From positions 1 through 64,000 of the forward strand of contig JBCFAO010000013.1 of the NCBI GenBank assembly GCA_038562165.1: a DNA stretch of 64,000 nt. Direction: 5' to 3'. The translations under genes and the position numbers were made by a program. This document shows, one piece after another, positions 49,621 through 59,213 of the stretch. Source of the stretch: WRMS01 sp038562165 (GTDB taxonomy: Bacteria > Bacillota > Peptococcia > DRI-13 > UBA5745). Below the pieces are notes generated by a model. It did not search any database. It saw nothing but the letters and a program-made list of their open reading frames with translations, and was not told the origin of the DNA. How positions within the stretch are numbered: the stretch's first letter is position 1; each line of letters opens with the position of its first letter.

Positions 49621-50796
49621 CTAAGACACCCGCCGGTAGGGCTTGGAATTTAGCAGCTGCTCATAAACCCCGGCTACCTGCTGGGCAAAGCCGTCGGCAG
49701 AAAAGCGGCTGGCCGTCTTTAAGGCACCCTGAGCCAGCTTTTCTCTTGTCCCGGCATCAGCCAAAACCTGCTCCAAGGCCCCCACCAAGCCAGCCTCATC
49801 ACGAAAAGCGAAACCGTTGACGCCGTCTTCCAGTATCCCCTCAAGGCAGCGGTCGGCCTTGGCAATCACCGGCAACCCGGAAGCCATGGCTTCGATGTAA
49901 GTCAGCCCCTGGGCCTCGCTTTGAGAGGCATTGACAAACACATCGCCGGCCTGATAATATTTGCCGATTTCATCCCAGGGCCGGGCCCCCGCAAAAATAA
50001 TCTTATCCGCCAAATCCAGCTCCTGAGCCAGGTCCTCCAGCCGGCTGCGATAGGGGCCATCGCCGATCAGCAGGAAGCATAGCTCCCTGTGCTCCTGCAA
50101 ATACCGCTGCAGGCTGTAAAACAGCTCCGAAATGTTCTTGTCTTCGGCTATCCGGCCCACAAAAAGCAAGACTTTCGCCTCCTGGCTGATCCCCAGCTCC
50201 TGCCGCAGCTCCTGAATGGCTGACTGACTGTATTGACCAGGCTCGAACCTACCCAGCTCAATGCCGGAAGGAATGGCGGTAATTTCTTTGGTGACGCCAT
50301 AAGAGCGCATCAGGTCCTTGACTTTTTCTGTAGGCACTATGACATGATCGGCAGAATTGCAAAAATCACCGCTGACCTTTTTAGCCACCGTCTTAGCCAG
50401 GGAATCCAGCATCCTGAACTTCGTTATATAATGAGTGTAGTCCTCATAAATCGTATGCATAGTATGGACCATAGGCAGCTGCAGTTCCCGGGCCATATAG
50501 CGGCCAAAGATGCCCAGGGGAAATTCCGTATTGGTATGAATGAGATCCAAGTCCAACCGGCGCACCATCTTGGCCAGACCGTAATGGTAAAACATGCCCA
50601 TACGGCGGTCTCCCACAAAAGGCAGGCTGGGCAGCCGGTAAACCCTGGGCTCCCGCCGGGGCGCTTCCGGATCCGTGGTGGTAAATATATAGACTTGATG
50701 GCCCTTGGCCTGAAGTTTTTCCTTAAGCATCAAAACGGAGGTGGCTACACCGTTGAGCTGAGGATAATAGGTATCGGTAAAAATGCCGATTCTCAT
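49621..50796 (-). CDS. GT4 family glycosyltransferase
   Basis: A 391-residue enzyme with two Rossmann-like domains. The N-terminal part begins MRIGIFTDTYYPQLNGVATS then VLMLKEKL, as in diacylglycerol glucosyltransferases and mannosyltransferases of glycolipid synthesis; donor-side motif VNASQSEAQGLTYIEAMASGLPVI contains the EX7E glutamates. It overlaps the nucleotidyltransferase gene by 4 bases, so it probably uses the sugar nucleotide made by that enzyme or acts in the same lipid/teichoic pathway. Confidence 0.88.
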   Translation of the reverse strand: MRIGIFTDTYYPQLNGVATSVLMLKEKLQAKGHQVYIFTTTDPEAPRREPRVYRLPSLPFVGDRRMGMFYHYGLAKMVRRLDLDLIHTNTEFPLGIFGRYMARELQLPMVHTMHTIYEDYTHYITKFRMLDSLAKTVAKKVSGDFCNSADHVIVPTEKVKDLMRSYGVTKEITAIPSGIELGRFEPGQYSQSAIQELRQELGISQEAKVLLFVGRIAEDKNISELFYSLQRYLQEHRELCFLLIGDGPYRSRLEDLAQELDLADKIIFAGARPWDEIGKYYQAGDVFVNASQSEAQGLTYIEAMASGLPVIAKADRCLEGILEDGVNGFAFRDEAGLVGALEQVLADAGTREKLAQGALKTASRFSADGFAQQVAGVYEQLLNSKPYRRVS

Positions 50797-51554
50797 CGCA
50801 GTTCGTCCTCTCCGGGAAAGGGCAGTCCTAAACTTTCACAAAGCCGGCTGTAGCTCTCAAGGCTGCCCACGTCATGGCACTGGCCCTCAATCATATAGGT
50901 TGTAATAGGTTTACGGGGGTACAACCAGACAATAAAGTTGCCGGGAGCGTCCATCTGGTTTTCTTCCCTGCGGTATTGCTGAAAAAGTTTTACCGTGTCC
51001 TTCGTATAATAGTAAATGGCATACATAGCCAGGTTGGATTGGGGCGAAGCCGGTTTTTCTTCAATATTAATTATATTCTTATCCTGATCCAACAATACCA
51101 CACCCATTTGGCTAAGCAAGGCCGGGTCTGCCACCGGCTTAACACAGACGCCGTCCTGATTTTCCCGCCGGCAGGCATCCAAAAAATCCCTCAGAGGGAA
51201 ATCAAAATAATTATCCCCCGCCACAATCAACAGGTCTTCCTGAATGTGTTCTTTTTCGATGGCGTAACAAATATCGCCAATGGCGCCAAGGCTCTCCGCT
51301 ACATCAGTGGTGCCGTCATCCAGCAGCTTGATGGGCAGGGAGCCTTGATAAGAGGCCAGCCATAGGTTGAAATCCTCAATAAATTTGTGATTGGAGATAA
51401 TAATGATTTCCCGGCAATCCGGGATTTGATTAACGAGGCTTACAATATGGCCTAATATGGTTTCATTGCCGATGGGCAATAATGCTTTGGGCAGCTTTTG
51501 ATTTAGGGGGTAAAGCCTGGTGGCATAGCCTGCCGCCAAGATTAACGCTTTCAT
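50793..51554 (-). CDS. sugar-phosphate nucleotidyltransferase
   Basis: A 253-residue enzyme of the RmlA/GlmU-N type. The signature is LILAAGYATRLYPLNQKLPKALLPIG; VAGDNYFDF gives the metal aspartate and INIEEKP the conserved Glu-Lys. The start is the ATG at 51554 (MKALILAAG), 9 bases after AAAGGA. No acyltransferase domain is attached. The activated sugar is unknown. Confidence 0.88.
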   Translation of the reverse strand: MKALILAAGYATRLYPLNQKLPKALLPIGNETILGHIVSLVNQIPDCREIIIISNHKFIEDFNLWLASYQGSLPIKLLDDGTTDVAESLGAIGDICYAIEKEHIQEDLLIVAGDNYFDFPLRDFLDACRRENQDGVCVKPVADPALLSQMGVVLLDQDKNIINIEEKPASPQSNLAMYAIYYYTKDTVKLFQQYRREENQMDAPGNFIVWLYPRKPITTYMIEGQCHDVGSLESYSRLCESLGLPFPGEDELR

Positions 51555-51682
51555 GAAACGATATCCTTTCAACTAGGTATTTTAGCTCAATAAAAAGCTA
51601 TATTAATTTTAACACCAATAATGTTGAAGAACAATCGTTCTTTGCCGAAAACTGCCCTTTCTACCTCATTTTTAATGGGTTC

Positions 51683-52360
51683 TTAATATGTCTTTAATAT
51701 TTCCACGTCCGCCGGCGCTATATATCTGGCGGGCTGGGGCAAATGGCCCGTGAGCATTAAAAGACTGGCGTAATATTCCACCCGCTCCAGACGGTAAAGG
51801 GCCTCCGTCATATTAGGTCCCCAGGTAAGAACGCCGTGGTTGGCCAACATGACGGCTTTATAATCCCGGCAATAAGGAGCAATGGACTCCGCCACCGCCG
51901 GCGTACCCGGCAAAGCAAAAGGCGCTATGGGCACCGGTCCCAGCATGGCCACCGCTTCCGCCAGCAAGGGCTGATCCAGGGCAATGCCGGCGCAGGCAAA
52001 GGCTGTGGCCATAGGACAATGGGCATGAACCACCGCTTTGACTGCGGGATTTTCCTGATATACCCGCAAATGCATCATCAACTCGGTGGAGGGTTTATAT
52101 GTGCCCTCCAGGACCCTGCCGGTCAGATCCACTTTAATCATCATTTCTTCCGTCATGTAGCCTTTAGAAACACCGGTAGGCGTAGCCCATACAATACCCG
52201 GCTCCACCATGCAGGAAATATTGCCGTCGTTAGCGGCCACGTAGCCTTTTTTATACAGCCGGCGGCCCACATCCATTATAGCCTGCTTTGCTGCCTCATC
52301 ACTGAGGTACTGGGGGTATAAGCGATCCAGCTCTTCCACTCTCTTTTTCCTCTCAACCAT
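51683..52360 (-). CDS. class II aldolase/adducin family protein
   Basis: A 225-residue zinc aldolase-type protein. ANDGNISC then GVSKGYMTEEMMIKVDL form the phosphate-binding region; VVHAHCPMATAFACAG supplies the zinc histidines and LANHGVLTWG the last one. The start is the ATG at 52360, after AAAGGAGGAGC. Most like L-fuculose-phosphate or ribulose-phosphate aldolases; the exact substrate is open. Divergent from the fused molybdenum hydroxylase gene with 148 bases between. Confidence 0.88.
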   Translation of the reverse strand: MVERKKRVEELDRLYPQYLSDEAAKQAIMDVGRRLYKKGYVAANDGNISCMVEPGIVWATPTGVSKGYMTEEMMIKVDLTGRVLEGTYKPSTELMMHLRVYQENPAVKAVVHAHCPMATAFACAGIALDQPLLAEAVAMLGPVPIAPFALPGTPAVAESIAPYCRDYKAVMLANHGVLTWGPNMTEALYRLERVEYYASLLMLTGHLPQPARYIAPADVEILKTY

Positions 52361-52508
52361 TGCCGCTCCTCCTTTGAATCTCATTCCTTTGCTCCTATGG
52401 TATTGCTATTTAAGAAAAAAATCAAGAATCTAACCTATGTTGTTTCTGAAGAGGGGTACTCATGATATGATGGCGAATAGGCAAAGATAATATTAGGGGG
52501 GGGGTATT

Positions 52509-55500
52509 ATGACTTTGGATAGCCTTAAATTTTCTGTCAATGGCAATCCTGTCTGCTTACCGAAAGAAAGGGCCGCTGACTCTTTGTTGAGTTACCTGAG
52601 GGGTACGGCCTGTCTTAAAGGCACAAAGGAGGGTTGCAGCACCGGCCATTGCGGCTCCTGTACCGTTTTGATAGATGGACGGCCTGTCCGGTCTTGCATT
52701 ACTAAACTTTCATCCGTAGAAGGTAAGGCTGTAGAAACCATCGAAGGCTTGTCCTCCGGCGGCAGACTCCATCCTATCCAAAAAGCTTTCCTGGATGTGG
52801 GCGCCATTCAATGCGGTTTTTGCACGCCGGGGATGGTTATGGCCACAAAAGCCTTGTTGGATCAGAACCTGAATCCCAGCCGGCAGGATATTGTCAAAGC
52901 TTTAAAACGCAATTATTGCCGCTGCACCGGTTACGTCAAAATTATTGAAGCAGTCGAATTGGCTGCCTCCCGTCTCAGAGAAGAAAAAGGTTTAAGCTCC
53001 GGAAATCCGGCTGAAACTGCCGCTTCTTTTTCTGTTCCGCCTTTATCCCAAAGCCGTTTATATATACAGCAACCCCAGGGAGAGCCCATGGAAAAACCCC
53101 TGGCCCTTTATGATCAAAGCCTTTGCCCGTCCCAAAGCGGAGGAGAGGCCTCTTACAATTATATGGGACAGCCTTTGTGGGACGCCGACGGCGCTGCCAA
53201 AGCCAGCGGCGCTTTAAACTTTGCCGCTGATCTGGAATTTCCCGGCATGCTTTATGGCGCTCCGCTTTGGGCCGGCCGGCCCCATGCCAGGGTTCTCAGC
53301 ATTGATACCGCCGCCGCTAAAGCCAGTCCCGGTGTGGTGGCCGTACTGACCGCCGCCGATGTGCCCGGCAAAAACGGCTATGGTATTTTGACTCCCGATC
53401 AACCGGTTTTTTGCGATCATGAAGTAAAATTCGTCAGGGATGTGGTAGCCTTAGTTGTGGCGGAAACGGCCGCCCAGGCCAAGGCCGCCCTTTCCCTGGT
53501 GCAGGTGGAGTATGAGGATTTGCCTGCCGTATTTACCATGCAGGAAGCTGCCGCCAAGGGCCAGGTCATTAAAGAGCTGACCCATGTGGTAGGCGATCCC
53601 GACGCCGTCCGTCAAGAGCCGGACCTGCTGATTTTAAAAGGCCATTTCACCACACCGCCTGTAGAACACGCCTATTTGGAGCCGGAATCCGCCATCGGTT
53701 TTTGGGATGAGCAAGAAGGGCTGATTCTTTATGCTCCCACCCAGTCTCCTTTTGAGCTGCGGCGGCAACTGACGGCTGTGCTGAATCTGCCTGCCGACAA
53801 AATCCGTATCGTTGTCACTCCTTTGGGGGGCGGCTTCGGCAGCAAAGCCGATGCCACGATAGAGCCGGCGGCGGCAGTGGCTGCTTACTGTCTGAAAAGA
53901 CCGGTAAAGATCGTCCTTTCCCGGGAGGAATCCTTAGGCATCAGTACCAAGCGCCATCCTTATGAAATGGATTACGAAATCGGCGTAGACCGGCAAGGCC
54001 ATTTGCGCTTCATTGACGCTTATCTGCTGTCCGACGGCGGCCCCTATTCCAACTTAAGCCCCCGGGTTATCGACCAGGCCTGTATTTTTTCCGTAGGCCC
54101 CTATCGTATTCCGGCGGCCAGAGTCAGAGGCCAGGCTGTAGCTACCAACAATATTCCTGCCAGCGCCTTCCGGGGCTTCGGCATTAACCAAGCCAATTTC
54201 TCCATGGAGTCCTTATTGGACGAAGCGGCGGAAAAGCTGGGCATCGATCCCTTTGAACTGCGGCTGCGCAATGTCTTTCAATTAGGAGACAGCACGCTCT
54301 CCGGCGAGATTCTCCAAAAGAGCGTAGGCATCCGGGAAACCGTCACCCTTTGCCGGGACGCCGCCAAGAAAGCTTACGAAAAATATAAGGACCAATATCC
54401 TCAAGGTACGAAGCGGCTGGGCCTGGGCATGGCCAGCGGGTTCAAAAACGTGGGCGCCGGCAAAGGTAAAGTGGATGATGCCGGAGCTACGGTTAAGCTG
54501 GAGGCTGACGGCAGCCTGACCCTTTATGTTTCCGGCATCGACATGGGCCAGGGCTTCCGCACGGCTATGGTGCAACTGGCCGCCGAGGTGCTGGGCTGCC
54601 AGCCTGAGGCCATCACCGCCATCAATGGCGACACCAAGCTGACGGTGCCCCACAGCAATGCCGTAGGCGAACGGCAGACTCTAATCAGCGGCAGCGCCGT
54701 GGTTGGGGCGGCCAAGGAATTCCGCAGCCGGCTGGCTGATGTGCTGGCAGGCAAAGGCATTGCCTGGGCAGAAGCCAATCAGGAGGCACAATCCGGCAGC
54801 ACTACCGCTGCCGGTGCTGCGGGTACTGCTGCCGGAGCTAATGCCGGCACACCTGTAGCCGGCTCTCAATATACCTTTGATCCTGACGATAATTCCTATC
54901 AGCAGCTGCCTGCCTGCACCCCGGAAAACCTGCGGCAGACCCTGGAACTTCTGCAAAGCGGCCAGGGCGAAACCCCAAGCCTTACCGGCAGTTACGTTTA
55001 CATCGCACCCAAGACCTTTGCCCTCTACGATGTGGAAGGCCGGGCCAGCGTGTCCAAAGAAGACTATAAGAACTATCCCGCTTACGCTTACACGACCCAG
55101 GCGGCTATCGTTGAAGTAGATACGGCCACCGGCAAAACCCGGGTTTTGGAGGTCATTGCCGCCCATGACTTAGGCCGGCTTATCAATCCCAACGTAGTAG
55201 ACGGCCAGCTTACCGGCAGTTGCTCCATGGGCATCGGCTATGCTTTATCGGAAGCCTTTCCTATGGAAGAAGGCCGGCCTAAGGTCAAATATTACGGCCA
55301 ATTAGGTCTGCCCACCATTGACGAGACGCCTCTTTATGATATTTTGATGCTGGAAGATCCCGATCCTGCCGGCCCCTTAGGCGCCAAAGGCGTGTCGGAA
55401 GTGGCCACGGTACCCATGACCCCGGCGGTAATCAATGCCATTTATCAGGCTGCCGGCGTCCGCATCAAGGATCTGCCTGCCACGCCGGCTAAGCTGCTGG

Positions 55501-55532
55501 CGGCTCTGGAGGCCAAAAACCGCGGCCAATAA
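52509..55532 (+). CDS. fused 2Fe-2S/molybdenum hydroxylase (aldehyde oxidoreductase or xanthine dehydrogenase type)
   Basis: A 1007-residue fusion without an FAD domain. Cluster I uses C43, C48, C51 and C63; cluster II uses C102, C105, C137 and C139 (CGFC, NYCRCTGY). The molybdenum part from about 215 has GGGFGSKADATIEP, AFRGFGINQANFSMESLLDE, DMGQGFRTAMVQLAAE and the catalytic glutamate in AKGVSEVATVPMTPAVINA. This architecture matches Desulfovibrio-type aldehyde oxidoreductase (about 907 residues); the extra length lies in a linker after cluster II and an Ala/Gly/Thr insert near 755-790. Electrons presumably leave through the Fe-S clusters to flavodoxin or ferredoxin. Confidence 0.88.
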   Translation: MTLDSLKFSVNGNPVCLPKERAADSLLSYLRGTACLKGTKEGCSTGHCGSCTVLIDGRPVRSCITKLSSVEGKAVETIEGLSSGGRLHPIQKAFLDVGAIQCGFCTPGMVMATKALLDQNLNPSRQDIVKALKRNYCRCTGYVKIIEAVELAASRLREEKGLSSGNPAETAASFSVPPLSQSRLYIQQPQGEPMEKPLALYDQSLCPSQSGGEASYNYMGQPLWDADGAAKASGALNFAADLEFPGMLYGAPLWAGRPHARVLSIDTAAAKASPGVVAVLTAADVPGKNGYGILTPDQPVFCDHEVKFVRDVVALVVAETAAQAKAALSLVQVEYEDLPAVFTMQEAAAKGQVIKELTHVVGDPDAVRQEPDLLILKGHFTTPPVEHAYLEPESAIGFWDEQEGLILYAPTQSPFELRRQLTAVLNLPADKIRIVVTPLGGGFGSKADATIEPAAAVAAYCLKRPVKIVLSREESLGISTKRHPYEMDYEIGVDRQGHLRFIDAYLLSDGGPYSNLSPRVIDQACIFSVGPYRIPAARVRGQAVATNNIPASAFRGFGINQANFSMESLLDEAAEKLGIDPFELRLRNVFQLGDSTLSGEILQKSVGIRETVTLCRDAAKKAYEKYKDQYPQGTKRLGLGMASGFKNVGAGKGKVDDAGATVKLEADGSLTLYVSGIDMGQGFRTAMVQLAAEVLGCQPEAITAINGDTKLTVPHSNAVGERQTLISGSAVVGAAKEFRSRLADVLAGKGIAWAEANQEAQSGSTTAAGAAGTAAGANAGTPVAGSQYTFDPDDNSYQQLPACTPENLRQTLELLQSGQGETPSLTGSYVYIAPKTFALYDVEGRASVSKEDYKNYPAYAYTTQAAIVEVDTATGKTRVLEVIAAHDLGRLINPNVVDGQLTGSCSMGIGYALSEAFPMEEGRPKVKYYGQLGLPTIDETPLYDILMLEDPDPAGPLGAKGVSEVATVPMTPAVINAIYQAAGVRIKDLPATPAKLLAALEAKNRGQ

Positions 55533-55579
55533 GGTTCTTCTCCCGGCATTCCAGTAAAACCAGGCTTTTATCAGAGGGG

Positions 55580-55625
55580 CTGTCGCAATTTGGTTTGAAA
55601 CCAAGGGGCGGCAGTTCTTTTTTTA
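55580..55625 (+). terminator. terminator of the fused hydroxylase gene
   Basis: CTGTCGC (55580-55586) pairs with GCGGCAG (55608-55614) with one wobble, and TTGGTTT/ACCAA pairs inside. TTCTTTTTTT follows. Confidence 0.75.
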
Positions 55626-55636
55626 TTAATGCAAAA

Positions 55637-55838
55637 TGTGCAAAATTGCAGGTTTGTCATCGTTTGCTTGGGCTAACTGTGCAAAATTGCAGGTTTGTAA
55701 CCCCCTAAATCACGGTTTCAAAACAAATTTGGCCTGAAAATGGGGTAAAAACCTATTTTCAGGCCAAATCACCTGCTACAAACTTGAAATTTTGCACAAA
55801 AGGCCTCTCACCAGAGTACAAACTTGAAATTTTGCACA
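55637..55838. repeat. nested palindromic repeat element
   Basis: Four copies of a 22-base unit starting TGTGCAAAATT: direct at 55637-55658 and 55678-55699, inverted at 55777-55798 and 55817-55838. The two left copies are 41 bases apart, the two right copies 40. In the middle ATTTGGCCTGAAAAT (55727-55741) and ATTTTCAGGCCAAAT (55755-55769) form a perfect 15-bp stem with a 13-base loop. The whole 200-base region could fold into one long branched hairpin. No gene is inside. It sits between converging genes, typical for dispersed palindromic or MITE-like elements. Confidence 0.85.
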
Positions 55839-55897
55839 TTTTCAAGGTGGTTCCCCCTAAGCTGTTTTCGGGCTAAAACCGGCCAGTAAACGGCGGT

Positions 55898-57907
55898 CTA
55901 CGGGCTCACTCCGCTATCCGGAGATATTGAAGCGCAGATGTTCAAACCCCTTTCTTCAGAGTTCCTATCCAATAAACGAAATTGCTGCATTCTCCGGGCC
56001 AAAAGTGCCGCCTCTTCCAGCAGCTCCCGACTGGTGGCTGCGCATTGCCGGGAAAAATCACTGTTGGAAGCAATGGAAGCCACAATATCCTTCGTATTAA
56101 CCTGCATTTCGGCGGCAGCCTGCTTTTGCTTGACCGACATAGCGGAAATCTGCTGCAGGGCTGCCGTCACCTGGGTGGTCATTGCCGCCATGTCTTCCAA
56201 AGCCTGCAAGGTTCTTTGCCCATGGCTGCGTCCGGCTTGCACCGACCCTACGGACTGTTCCAAAAGTTCCCGGGTATCCTCGGCGGCCTGCCTGCTTTTT
56301 TGGGCAAGCTGCCGCACCTCCCCTGCCACCACGGAAAAGCCTTTGCCGGCATTGCCGGCCCGGGCCGCTTCAATTGCTGCGTTCAGAGCCAGGATATTTG
56401 TCTGAAAGGCAATATCCTCAATAACGCCTATAATAGACGTTATTTGCTCCGTATTTTGCTCCATGGCTCCGATAGCCCCCAGCATATCCTGCATGCTGGC
56501 CTCTGCCCGGAGAGAGCGCTGCTGCATCTGTTCGGATAAGCTGCCTGCCTTTTGCAGGCTTTCCGTATTCGCTTTGATGCTATCGGTGACGGCGCTGATC
56601 CTCTCGTCCAAGCAGGTCATTCCCTCGGTTTCAGCGGAGGTACGCTGAAAAATTTGCTCAGAACCCCGGGAAACCTGCTCCATACCCCGCCGGATTGTAT
56701 CGGCTGCCCCGCCGATTTCGGCAAACATGCCGTTGAGTGAGAAAAGAATACACTCCAAAGAAGTACCTATAGGAGCAAAATCCCCCAGATATTCAGCCTG
56801 CCGGTCAGCGGTGAGATCACCCCCGGCGATCTCCGAAAGCACCCTGGAAATTTCCGATACATATCCCCGCAGCGAAGCGGTAGTATGTTCCAAAGCCTGC
56901 AACAAGGCCTCGGCTTCTTTAACAGAGGCGGCAGAGGGAACCGGTGATTCCAAATCTCCTTGGGCAAGCTGCTGCAAGCGGTTTACGGCGGCGGCAATCG
57001 GTTTAGCCAGGGAGCCGGCAATCAGGGTAGCCAAAACCCAGGAACAAGCCACGGCAACTACCAGGACAATCAGGGCAATCCAGACAGGCTGGCGGCTCAT
57101 GGCCAGTATTTCATCGTAGTCCTGGCATACGGCCAGGGACCATCCTTCCACCGCTTCTATAGGCGAGTAAGCCAGCAGCTTTTTTGTGCCCTCTATCGTT
57201 ATAATCTCTGTGCCGGACTCTCCGGCAGCCATAGCCTCCAGCAGCTCCGCCCATTGCTCTTGGCCGGCATCCCGGGCGGTTTGCAGCAGGTTGACCCCCA
57301 GCAGAGCCGGATCTTCGTGGGCCACGGTATTGCCGGCGGGATCGATAATAAAACCGTAACCGGTTTCACCCAGAGAAATCCGGCGGATATAGGGGCCGAA
57401 ATAATCGCCGGGCAGCCTGCCGGCAACGACGCCGGTAGGCCCCATGGCCGTAACCTGAGCACCGGCTAAAATCACAGGCTCCTCTTGGCCCGGAAGCAGA
57501 ACAGGCGCCGCCAAAAAGCTGACGCCCTCTATCGCCCTTTCAAAAAAATCGCTGCCGGCAATGTTTTCTCCTTCATAGGTGATTCCGTATCTGTCGCTGA
57601 CGGAAAAAGCGGTAAACACAGTGCCCCGGGCCCGGCCCTTCAAATAACTTCTCCGCTCCTCAGTATCAAAGGCCGGGTTACAGACCTGTTCGTCGGCGGC
57701 AATGTTCTGTATTTGATTCTTTACGGAAGCCGCCGCTTCGCTGACCGTCATGGCATAAGAGGAGGCCAGGCTTTGAGCCAGTATCTTATGGTTTTGCAAA
57801 GAATAGCGGCCGATCAGAAAACAGGTGATTGCCGTAATTGCTACGCCGGCAACCACGACATTATATATGATAGCTTTTTGAACCCTGGATTGAATTGAGG
57901 CTTTCAT
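55898..57907 (-). CDS. methyl-accepting chemotaxis protein with Cache sensor
   Basis: A 669-residue membrane receptor. One helix at 12-32, an extracellular double-Cache region to about 270 (GTVFTAFSVSDRYGITYEGE, GYGFIIDPAGNTVAHEDP), a second helix near 275-300, HAMP-like region, and a cytoplasmic signalling domain whose conserved tip is FQTNILALNAAIEAARAG. Ligands of such sensors are often small carboxylates or amino acids. It lies alone, converging on the palindromic element. Confidence 0.92.
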   Translation of the reverse strand: MKASIQSRVQKAIIYNVVVAGVAITAITCFLIGRYSLQNHKILAQSLASSYAMTVSEAAASVKNQIQNIAADEQVCNPAFDTEERRSYLKGRARGTVFTAFSVSDRYGITYEGENIAGSDFFERAIEGVSFLAAPVLLPGQEEPVILAGAQVTAMGPTGVVAGRLPGDYFGPYIRRISLGETGYGFIIDPAGNTVAHEDPALLGVNLLQTARDAGQEQWAELLEAMAAGESGTEIITIEGTKKLLAYSPIEAVEGWSLAVCQDYDEILAMSRQPVWIALIVLVVAVACSWVLATLIAGSLAKPIAAAVNRLQQLAQGDLESPVPSAASVKEAEALLQALEHTTASLRGYVSEISRVLSEIAGGDLTADRQAEYLGDFAPIGTSLECILFSLNGMFAEIGGAADTIRRGMEQVSRGSEQIFQRTSAETEGMTCLDERISAVTDSIKANTESLQKAGSLSEQMQQRSLRAEASMQDMLGAIGAMEQNTEQITSIIGVIEDIAFQTNILALNAAIEAARAGNAGKGFSVVAGEVRQLAQKSRQAAEDTRELLEQSVGSVQAGRSHGQRTLQALEDMAAMTTQVTAALQQISAMSVKQKQAAAEMQVNTKDIVASIASNSDFSRQCAATSRELLEEAALLARRMQQFRLLDRNSEERGLNICASISPDSGVSP

Positions 57908-58049
57908 GCCGCATTCCCCTTTATCTGTTCTTTACTCAAAACATAACACAACAATATCTATGTTTTGCGATGTTTGCGTAAAAAGCAGGTAAAGAGATAT
58001 ACACAGGGATAATTGCAGCACCCTGCCCTCCATTCCCTTTATTTATAGC

Positions 58050-59114
58050 TTACTGCGACGGCTCATATAACGTCTCTAAGGCCCCCAGGCCGGAAATGGC
58101 CACCTCCCATTGACCGCTGGTGGTTGTCAGCCAGCCTGCGATCTTCCGGGCCGGATGATCCTTGGGCAGGTCCTTTCGCAGCACCGCATAATAATTGATC
58201 GCAAGGGGATATTCTTTTGACAAAATGCTTTCCTTTGTGGGGGCAACCCCGCCAAAGGCCAGGGTTTTAATATCCATTGCATCCCCCATCACACTCTGGG
58301 AAATTTGTATGTAGTAATAAAGCGTATAGCCCAGCGTATATGCGTTTTCCTCGCCTTCCCGGGAAAAATAACGATATTCCTCCACCATTTGCAGCATCCC
58401 GTTCATGTCCCGTTCCATGAAATTCTCTTCGACGGCCGGATTTATCTTTTTACCTCCCAACACCAGATTCTCCATCTGTGCCTGGGAACCGGAATCGGAA
58501 TTGCGGCAGATCGGCACGATGCGTCCCTTTTTGCCTCCGAGCTCAGACCAGTCGGTGATGGATAGATCGGAATATATCTTCTGGACCTGAGACGCATCGA
58601 TATTGCTTACGGGATTATCCTCATGGGTGATAAAAACAAGGGCTTCGGCGCCGATAGGGATATACGCAAGCTCCGTTCCGGCGCTTTTCGCCATCTCCCC
58701 CACCTCTTTCGAAGGATCCGGTACAAGGATCAAATCGACGTCGCCATTGATAAGCAGCTCATAGGACTTCACGGTCTTGGACGCCTTTTCCGGCAGGCCC
58801 GGCCATCTGTCTTCTTTGTCGTCCAAGGGCAAAAACATTCTTTTGTATATTGCCTGCACCAGCGGGAGAGTAGAGGTGGAGCCGTCAATACGGGGATAAT
58901 TTTCCGCCGTAATGCCGATGGCTGCGGCGTCCTCCGACGGAGTCAGAGCAATTGCCTGGGGAGCCGTATTTTCCATTGCCGGTACCTGGGACTGTGCCGG
59001 CTCTCCAAAATCTTCGTTTTCCGAACAGCCCTGCATAAGAAACAGAAGCATGACAAGCACGAGGCCTGCTGTGAATTTTAAAATCATGAGAATTCCCGGC
59101 TTGGTTGTTATCAT
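58050..59114 (-). CDS. PstS-like phosphate-binding lipoprotein
   Basis: A 354-residue lipoprotein. The start is the ATG at 59114 (MITTKPGILM), after GGGAGGGAG; the frame extends to 59195 without support. The signal peptide ends LLFLMQGC. ENYPRIDGSTSTLPLVQAIYK and CRNSDSGSQAQME are the anion-binding loops seen in PstS-type proteins. No pstCAB genes are adjacent. It is related to the membrane-anchored protein at 13556-14746. Confidence 0.78.
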   Translation of the reverse strand: MITTKPGILMILKFTAGLVLVMLLFLMQGCSENEDFGEPAQSQVPAMENTAPQAIALTPSEDAAAIGITAENYPRIDGSTSTLPLVQAIYKRMFLPLDDKEDRWPGLPEKASKTVKSYELLINGDVDLILVPDPSKEVGEMAKSAGTELAYIPIGAEALVFITHEDNPVSNIDASQVQKIYSDLSITDWSELGGKKGRIVPICRNSDSGSQAQMENLVLGGKKINPAVEENFMERDMNGMLQMVEEYRYFSREGEENAYTLGYTLYYYIQISQSVMGDAMDIKTLAFGGVAPTKESILSKEYPLAINYYAVLRKDLPKDHPARKIAGWLTTTSGQWEVAISGLGALETLYEPSQ

Positions 59115-59213
59115 CTTCTCTCCCTCCCAAAAAACTGAGTTCCTATCATAGCACCAGACAAGATGGGCAGACAGCTTAAACCGCTGTCTGCCCATGCTTT
59201 CATTCTATCTATC

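Noticed and set aside
55637..55838. CRISPR array
   Set aside because: Only two direct and two inverted copies, with a central palindrome and no cas genes; geometry is that of a hairpin, not an array.
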